64,000 nt of DNA from positions 20,959,835 to 21,023,834 of the forward strand of contig NC_003076.8 in the NCBI RefSeq assembly GCF_000001735.4, read 5' to 3'. The notes beneath the pieces are model-generated. The model saw nothing but the letters and a program-made list of their open reading frames with translations. It had not been told where the DNA came from and made no database searches. How positions within the stretch are numbered: position 1 is the first letter of the stretch; each line of letters opens with the position of its first letter. Shown here in pieces: positions 57,147-64,000 of the stretch. The translations under genes were made by a program, and so were the position numbers. The DNA is from Arabidopsis thaliana (lineage: Eukaryota > Streptophyta > Magnoliopsida > Brassicales > Brassicaceae).

Positions 57147-59153
57147 ATGAAGCCCTCCCTTAAACGACGTCTTCTTCTTCTTTCTCGAAAATTCGCCAAA
57201 GCTTCGATCCGAAAACTTCTTCGCCAATCTTCCTTTTCTTCTCACGAATTTCTCCTTCAAGCTCCGTTCCCAGCAATGTCATGGTACAGAAGAACAAAAC
57301 TCGTATTCGATTCCCTGCGACGCAACATAAACCCGAAGATTCTACCTCGATCTCATGTTACTTCGAGAATCAACAATCCAATTGGGTCTTCTAATCCCTC
57401 AGCTAAGTTCTCTTCAATCTCTTCGCGAGAAGTAGGATTAAGATCATGGACATCTCTCGGCCGAAACACGAACAGAATCGCGTATAATCCGTTTCTGAGT
57501 CAACCCAAGAGATATTACTACGTTGATCGATACCAAGTTCGTCATTTCAAGCCACGAGGACCAGGACGGTGGTTTCAAAACCCTAGAACTGTGTTTACGG
57601 TGGTGCTCGTTGGTTCCGTTGGTCTGATCACTTTGATTGTTGGGAATACAGAAACGATTCCGTACACAAAGAGAACACATTTCATTCTCTTATCGAAACC
57701 TATGGAGAAGCTTCTTGGTGAAACTCAATTTGAGCAGATTAAGAAAACTTACCAAGGGAAAATTCTTCCTGCGACTCATCCTGAGAGTATCAGGGTTAGA
57801 TTGATAGCTAAAGAGGTTATTGATGCGTTACAGAGAGGTTTGAGTAATGAGCGTGTATGGAGTGATTTGGGGTATGCTTCTACTGAGAGTAGTTTGGGAG
57901 GTGGTAGTGATAAAGGAGTTAAGGAAATGGAAATGGCTATGAGTGGTGAAGATACTATGACTGATATGAAATGGTCTAAAGAAGATCAGGTTCTTGATGA
58001 TCAATGGATTCAAAAGAGTAGGAAGAAAGATTCAAAGGCTCATGCAGCGACTAGTCATCTTGAAGGTATTAGTTGGGAGGTTCTTGTGGTTAATGAGCCT
58101 ATTGTTAACGCGTTTTGTTTGCCTGCTGGGAAGATTGTGGTGTTCACTGGGCTGCTTAATCATTTCAAGTCAGATGCTGAAGTTGCCACTGTGATTGGGC
58201 ATGAGGTATATAAAAAGTTTTGATTGTTTTGATTTGTGAATGTACTATCTTTCTGTTAGGCTGCTTGTTAATGTGGAAATGATTAGGAGAGTAGCTATTG
58301 GAACGAAAGCATGGTTTTTTTTTCCTGATTGTTCTGTATATTGGTTCAGGTTGGTCATGCGGTGGCCCGACATGTAGCTGAGGGAATAACTAAGAACTTG
58401 TGGTTTGCTATCCTTCAACTGGTCCTATATCAGTTTGTCATGCCTGATCTTGTGAACACTATGTCCGCCCTTTTCTTGAGGCTTCCTTTCTCCAGAAAGT
58501 AATTCTTCTTCCTCTCTTACCATCAACACCATCTAGTCTCTTTTACTGTGAATCTGCAATAGTTCTTTCGTTCTCGAATAACTCATGAGGTTTGCAAAAT
58601 TACAGGAACAAAAATTCATTTAGTTCAAGTAAATTTGTAAGAAACTAATCACCTTGTGAACCATTAGAAGCTGTTGGTATAGTTAGGCATGATAAGAGAA
58701 GTTAACAAGAAAGCTTTGTAGGTTTATGTTTCACATCTTTTAATCATCTAGTGAACCATTTGGCTACAAAACGTTGCAAACCAGTAGAAGCTGTTGTTGT
58801 GGTTAGGGTATTGGTAGGAGAAATGAAATATGTATGTGTGTATAAGAAGAAGTTCTGATGCATTCAAACTCCCCTTGTGTATGTGTTTGGTGTTGCATCA
58901 CAGGATGGAGATAGAAGCAGACTACATCGGTTTGCTGTTACTTGCATCTGCGGGCTATGACCCACGAGTAGCTCCCACAGTGTATGAGAAGCTGGGAAAG
59001 CTCGGTGGAGACGCACTCGGAGATTATCTATCGACCCATCCGTCGGGAAAAAAGAGATCAAAACTTTTGGCTCAAGCCAATGTGATGGAAGAAGCACTAA
59101 TGATATATAGAGAAGTCCAAGCAGGTCGTACTGGCGTTGAAGGCTTTCTTTAG
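57147..59153 (+). CDS. OMA1: OMA1-like mitochondrial inner-membrane zinc metalloprotease (M48)
   Basis: This is an M48-family peptidase related to yeast Oma1, a quality-control and stress-activated protease of the mitochondrial inner membrane. Three exons, 57147-58205, 58350-58498 and 58904-59153, sum to 1458 nt. From the first ATG (57147) the protein has 485 residues; from the ATG at 57276 (MSWYRRTK) it has 442, which I recall as the annotated length. The extra 43 residues are rich in Arg, Lys, Ser and Leu, with no acid until one Glu, and look like a mitochondrial presequence. A transmembrane helix (TVFTVVLVGSVGLITLIVG) precedes the protease domain. The zinc motif HEVGH is split by the first intron (His 352 and Glu 353, then His 356, in the long form). 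The third ligand is Glu 407 in EIEADYIG. The domain is complete. Confidence 0.95.
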
Positions 59154-60431
59154 CTCTTCACCATTCATCTCGTCTGCTTCTGTACATTATTTCTCCTCCA
59201 CCTCCATTAATCATGTGGAATGTTATGTTAGTATGTTTATGTCGTTAAATTGATTGGTGCAATAGAATGATTCCGATTGAGACGTATAGTTGGATATTTT
59301 GGTCTAAATAAACATTTTAGACATAGAACATGCAAATGGTGAAAATAGGAACCTGAAATAGAATAGTTATAAGTATTGAATTCACGATATCTATCAATTC
59401 AATGAATCAAATTGATCCACTGGAACCAATCAATGGTGAAAATGTGAAATATCTTGATGAAGCCATCTTGGTTCTTTTAGGATATAGTAGTAGCTTGAGA
59501 GATAGAGGGAGAGAGAAAGTGGGTCATATGGAGTTTAAGCTTTAAATGTGTTTTTATAAATGTTGTGATAGACCGGTGAGCTGACCACTGCTCTTCTCAG
59601 TAAATTCAATTCCATTGACAGAGACCCAATATTATTGTGGTTTTTAGATTTTTTGTTTACATACCTTTTTAGTATGGAGAGACAGAAAAAAAAAACACTT
59701 TTGACCAATGAAAATATCATTTATAAACATTTTAAAAACTAGTTAATCTAGCTAGTAATCAAAACACGAGTTCTTACTAATGATGTTTTCAGACAAATTC
59801 AATTTCACATCAAGCTTTCAATTTTTGGTGAAAAACACAAGTTTAGGTTGTTTTAACATTTAAATACGGCAACACGGATCCACCTTTTGTATCAATGCAT
59901 TAAGATTTCATTTCAAGAGGTACGAATGATTCAGTCTCTACCAAAGAGAATCCTACATACTTTATGTTTTTTTCTGAATACTTGTTTATATTCCTCTCCT
60001 CACAAAAATCCAAAGCAATAAACAAAGCTTGATGTGACTTATTTTGTTATCTACGTAAAACGAAAAATGAGAAAGTGATAAATCAAGAATATGCTCGTAG
60101 ACTTCAAGACCTGCTTAAATGAATCTCATGCCTCATAATCTCATTGCTTAAACTAAGCAATAAACATTGAAGCTCGAGATGAGTCATAAATTCTCAAACC
60201 TAACGGTACTAATACTTACATAGAAGTAGGAGAAGGAACCATGAGCACATTAATTACTCTTCTCTGCCATTACCAACCAACTTGTTAGTAATTGTGCACA
60301 CAGAACATCTATGAAAACCACCTCTTACTTCACCTTTATTACTTCCGCCAAAGTAACAACAACACTCTCTTTATCTCTTCTTCTCCATAGAGATAGAGAG
60401 AAGAATCATCTCCTATACTCTAGCTCCAACA
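59154..60431. other. Intergenic region between OMA1 and SBT1.3
   Basis: This contains the OMA1 3' untranslated region and the SBT1.3 promoter. It is AT-rich, with a GA-rich patch near 59500 (gagagatagagggagagaga). I see no gene. Confidence 0.5.
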
Positions 60432-62774
60432 ATGGCTAACAAAAACCCACTTCAAAAACCCTTTCTTTTCATAATCTTATCAATCAATCTCATCTTTCTT
60501 CAAGCAGAAACAACTACTCAAATCTCTACCAAGAAGACTTATGTTATCCACATGGATAAATCTGCCATGCCTTTACCTTACACTAATCACCTACAATGGT
60601 ACTCTTCAAAGATAAACTCTGTAACGCAACATAAATCTCAAGAAGAAGAAGGTAATAACAACAGGATACTCTACACTTACCAGACTGCTTTCCACGGTTT
60701 AGCAGCTCAGCTTACTCAAGAAGAAGCAGAGAGGCTTGAGGAAGAAGATGGTGTTGTAGCTGTGATACCTGAGACAAGATACGAGCTTCACACTACAAGA
60801 AGTCCAACGTTTCTTGGGTTAGAAAGACAAGAAAGTGAGAGAGTTTGGGCTGAGAGAGTCACCGACCATGATGTGGTAGTTGGTGTTTTAGACACTGGTA
60901 TCTGGCCTGAGAGTGAGAGCTTCAACGATACAGGTATGTCCCCTGTTCCTGCTACTTGGAGAGGAGCTTGTGAAACTGGAAAAAGATTCTTGAAACGTAA
61001 CTGCAATAGAAAGATCGTTGGTGCTAGAGTTTTCTATAGAGGCTATGAAGCTGCAACGGGAAAGATCGATGAAGAGCTTGAATATAAGTCACCGAGAGAC
61101 AGAGATGGTCACGGGACACACACTGCAGCTACTGTAGCTGGCTCACCTGTTAAAGGAGCTAATCTTTTTGGATTTGCTTATGGGACAGCTCGAGGGATGG
61201 CTCAAAAGGCTAGAGTTGCTGCTTATAAAGTCTGTTGGGTCGGAGGGTGTTTCAGTTCAGACATTTTGTCGGCTGTTGATCAAGCTGTTGCTGATGGAGT
61301 TCAAGTACTCTCTATATCATTAGGTGGTGGGGTCTCTACTTATTCTAGAGACAGTTTGTCTATAGCAACATTTGGAGCAATGGAGATGGGAGTTTTCGTT
61401 TCGTGTTCTGCCGGTAATGGAGGTCCTGATCCGATTAGTCTCACTAATGTTTCTCCATGGATCACAACAGTTGGTGCAAGTACTATGGATAGAGATTTTC
61501 CAGCAACAGTGAAGATAGGAACTATGAGAACATTCAAAGGAGTGTCACTTTACAAAGGCAGAACAGTTTTGCCTAAGAATAAACAGTATCCTCTGGTTTA
61601 CTTAGGAAGGAATGCAAGTAGTCCTGATCCAACCTCGTTCTGTCTAGATGGAGCTTTGGATCGGCGCCATGTAGCGGGAAAGATCGTGATATGCGACCGC
61701 GGTGTTACTCCACGTGTGCAAAAGGGTCAGGTTGTGAAAAGAGCTGGTGGAATTGGGATGGTTTTAACTAACACTGCAACAAATGGTGAAGAGCTTGTTG
61801 CAGATTCTCATATGCTTCCAGCTGTTGCAGTTGGAGAGAAAGAAGGTAAACTAATCAAACAGTACGCGATGACGAGTAAAAAAGCGACAGCGAGTTTAGA
61901 GATTCTTGGAACAAGAATTGGTATCAAACCTTCACCAGTTGTAGCAGCGTTCTCTTCAAGAGGACCAAATTTTCTGTCTTTGGAGATCTTGAAACCAGAC
62001 TTGTTGGCTCCAGGAGTGAATATTCTTGCAGCTTGGACTGGAGACATGGCACCATCGAGTTTATCATCTGATCCAAGGAGGGTTAAGTTCAATATACTGT
62101 CTGGAACTTCAATGTCATGTCCTCATGTAAGTGGTGTAGCTGCTTTGATCAAATCAAGGCATCCAGATTGGAGTCCTGCAGCAATCAAATCAGCTCTCAT
62201 GACAACTGCTTATGTTCATGACAACATGTTTAAGCCTCTTACGGATGCATCAGGAGCAGCTCCTTCATCGCCTTATGATCACGGTGCAGGACATATAGAT
62301 CCTTTAAGAGCTACAGATCCTGGTTTGGTCTACGACATTGGACCTCAAGAGTATTTTGAATTCCTCTGCACTCAAGATTTAAGTCCATCACAGCTTAAGG
62401 TATTCACAAAACATTCAAACAGAACCTGCAAACACACTCTTGCCAAGAATCCGGGAAACTTGAACTACCCGGCGATATCAGCTTTGTTCCCAGAGAACAC
62501 ACATGTTAAAGCTATGACACTTAGAAGAACAGTGACCAATGTTGGTCCTCACATTTCAAGCTACAAGGTTTCTGTCTCGCCATTCAAAGGCGCATCCGTA
62601 ACTGTCCAGCCCAAAACACTCAACTTCACTTCGAAGCACCAGAAGCTTTCCTACACGGTTACTTTCAGGACAAGGTTCCGGATGAAGAGGCCTGAGTTTG
62701 GTGGTCTAGTGTGGAAGAGCACTACACATAAAGTTCGTAGCCCGGTTATCATCACATGGTTGCCTCCTCTGTAG
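60432..62774 (+). CDS. SBT1.3: Subtilisin-like serine protease SBT1.3
   Basis: A secreted plant subtilase (peptidase family S8A). It is intronless, like most plant subtilase genes, and encodes 780 residues. A signal peptide covers residues 1-25 or so. The I9 inhibitor prodomain (TYVIHMDKSAMPLPYTNHLQ onward) runs to about residue 114, where it ends ETRYELHTTRSPTFLGL. The catalytic triad is complete: Asp 154 in VLDTGIWPES, His 227 in DGHGTHT and Ser 560 in GTSMSCPHVSG. The oxyanion Asn is Asn 329 in SAGNGGPD. A protease-associated (PA) domain is inserted before the catalytic Ser, around residues 370-470, and a C-terminal fibronectin III-like domain ends at the stop. The product acts in the apoplast or cell wall. 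The substrate is not shown by sequence. Confidence 0.97.
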   Translation: MANKNPLQKPFLFIILSINLIFLQAETTTQISTKKTYVIHMDKSAMPLPYTNHLQWYSSKINSVTQHKSQEEEGNNNRILYTYQTAFHGLAAQLTQEEAERLEEEDGVVAVIPETRYELHTTRSPTFLGLERQESERVWAERVTDHDVVVGVLDTGIWPESESFNDTGMSPVPATWRGACETGKRFLKRNCNRKIVGARVFYRGYEAATGKIDEELEYKSPRDRDGHGTHTAATVAGSPVKGANLFGFAYGTARGMAQKARVAAYKVCWVGGCFSSDILSAVDQAVADGVQVLSISLGGGVSTYSRDSLSIATFGAMEMGVFVSCSAGNGGPDPISLTNVSPWITTVGASTMDRDFPATVKIGTMRTFKGVSLYKGRTVLPKNKQYPLVYLGRNASSPDPTSFCLDGALDRRHVAGKIVICDRGVTPRVQKGQVVKRAGGIGMVLTNTATNGEELVADSHMLPAVAVGEKEGKLIKQYAMTSKKATASLEILGTRIGIKPSPVVAAFSSRGPNFLSLEILKPDLLAPGVNILAAWTGDMAPSSLSSDPRRVKFNILSGTSMSCPHVSGVAALIKSRHPDWSPAAIKSALMTTAYVHDNMFKPLTDASGAAPSSPYDHGAGHIDPLRATDPGLVYDIGPQEYFEFLCTQDLSPSQLKVFTKHSNRTCKHTLAKNPGNLNYPAISALFPENTHVKAMTLRRTVTNVGPHISSYKVSVSPFKGASVTVQPKTLNFTSKHQKLSYTVTFRTRFRMKRPEFGGLVWKSTTHKVRSPVIITWLPPL

Positions 62775-64000
62775 AACAACAACCAATGTTTGAGCAATCC
62801 TAATGTTTTTAGTTCCACAAATAAAAATTCCTTATGTAATGGGAGCTATTCTCTAGATCAATGCTTTGGCATTTATAAAACAACCATATGTTCTTCTTTT
62901 GTCACAATGATAACGCTTAACAGAAGACAATTGAATTTGTCAAAACCAATGATAATTCTTCTGTTGCTTTAAAACAAACTTGGGCTTATTTTTATTAGTA
63001 AGCCCAATTAAGTCAACTAAACCTTACACTATGTATACGACGTGATGATCTCTAGGGTTTCAACAAAACAGAGGCGATGAAGAGAAGACGAGAAGTTACC
63101 ACACCATCGCCAACACGACGAGTTCGTCACGGTGGAGATATCGATATCCCTCTCGATATAACGTAGTATGCGTCTTCTTTGGTTTTTGTACAACGTATGT
63201 TAGTGTCGAGATGGGTAAGGGTTATTTATTCCTACATTCTCGGAACAGAGAATTCCCTTATTGTGCAAATTAAACAAAAAGGTCTCGAGACTTATAATTA
63301 TAGTCATAAGTTGATAGATGTATGCATATATGTTTTCAAATTTTAGTAACAAATAAAATGATTTCTTAAACATATGTTATTTGCTACTATCTTTCTAATT
63401 AAAATCGTTTCCTATAAAACATTTTTTTTGTCAACTTCGTTTCCTATATATGTGAGATTTCAAATTAGTTCCCTTACGTATACATATTTTAACTAAATTC
63501 CCACCAACTATTTTAAGTAGCATGGAAATATTGTCACGAAATTATACTACTTAATTAATATCTAGATTTTTGTACTAACTTAGCCTTTACAAAAAAAAAA
63601 AAAAAAAAAAATCTTAGCGTACGAGTAAAACAACCTATAGTTTATTGTATGCCGTACATGTTCCATTTCAAGTTGTCCTTTCAAGATATGGACTCTCAGG
63701 AATAAGAAAGTCGGTTACATTTCAATACCATGAATCAAAACTGTGTACTTACCAGTAGTTTAAGAGAACATGCCAAAACATTTTATTTTATTTAAATTGC
63801 AGAGTAGATATATAATACTTACAAATTAAAATACCGGCCAGACCAGTTTTAAAAATTTTGTAAAATCAAAAGTTTAAATTTGATATCTAATACGGTTTGA
63901 AACGATAAGTTTTAGAGCTAGATCGATATACTTTGACATGAAATTGGTTTACCAAAGTTTCAGGTTGTTTTGAGAAACGACAAATATCTCAATTTATATA
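62775..64000. other. Intergenic region to the window end
   Basis: After the SBT1.3 3' untranslated region, the sequence is AT-rich with a run of about 24 A near 63588-63611. A short open frame at 63077-63166, listed separately, is the only coding-like stretch. The next gene lies beyond the window. Confidence 0.45.
63077..63166 (+). pseudogene. Possible F-box gene start remnant (29 codons)
   Basis: An ATG opens a short frame, MKRRREVTTPSPTRRVRHGG, then DIDIPLDIT, ending at a TAG. The basic start followed by IPLDI resembles the N-terminus of plant F-box proteins, which often begin with basic residues and then IPxDLxxEIL. No F-box or kelch domain follows, so if related this is only a remnant. 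Weak. Confidence 0.25.

Noticed and set aside
1-64000. tRNA genes, CRISPR arrays and bacterial operon features
   Set aside because: I found no convincing tRNA A and B boxes with a fold, and no regularly spaced repeats; the window is plant nuclear DNA.

Overview
The window reads as nuclear DNA of Arabidopsis thaliana. It is AT-rich, its introns are short with plant-type borders, and I recognise nearly every protein. From memory, not from a search, the order matches the chromosome 5 interval around AT5G51600 to AT5G51750. I rebuilt the exon chains by hand; for ten genes the summed exon lengths give one continuous frame.

Layout. 1.2-4.2 kb: MAP65-3 (minus). 5.7-7.0 kb: a plastid-type ribosomal protein L11 copy with a broken frame. 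7.3-8.3 kb: a fragment of an EMC8/9 gene. 9.4-10.0 kb: a copia-type LTR and primer-binding-site remnant. 10.2-14.7 kb: a TIR-NB-LRR immune receptor. 15.6-17.5 kb: YLS7, a TBL-family protein (minus). 17.9-19.2 kb: a tandem duplication next to an interrupted reading frame. 20.4-29.4 kb: CPSF160 in 26 exons. 29.4-33.7 kb: a gene-poor stretch with a MITE-like inverted repeat. 33.7-35.3 kb: a DUF3475/DUF668 protein. 36.8-37.1 kb: a U1 snRNA gene with its plant snRNA promoter. 37.8-38.9 kb: a DUF688-type proline-rich protein. 39.2-41.1 kb: ACS12 (minus). 41.5-43.3 kb: RAR1 (minus). 44.7-48.7 kb: KEA5 (minus). 49.8-50.4 kb: NEET. 51.6-53.5 kb: an RRM protein with a coiled coil. 54.8-55.4 kb: an inverted, decayed relative of that RRM gene. 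57.1-59.2 kb: OMA1. 60.4-62.8 kb: the subtilase SBT1.3.

The genes are independent single-promoter units, as usual in a plant chromosome; there is no operon logic. Two themes recur. Immunity: a TNL receptor lies about 30 kb from RAR1, a co-chaperone that stabilises NLR receptors. RNA processing: CPSF160 and a U1 snRNA gene lie close together. I read both as chance proximity.

The most notable observations are a 3-nucleotide microexon in RAR1 that supplies the glycine of CHORD-I, two to three GC-AG introns, a duplicated splice-acceptor region inside a CPSF160 intron, a single-base frame break in the L11 copy, and a shared block of roughly 90 bp downstream of NEET and of the RRM gene.
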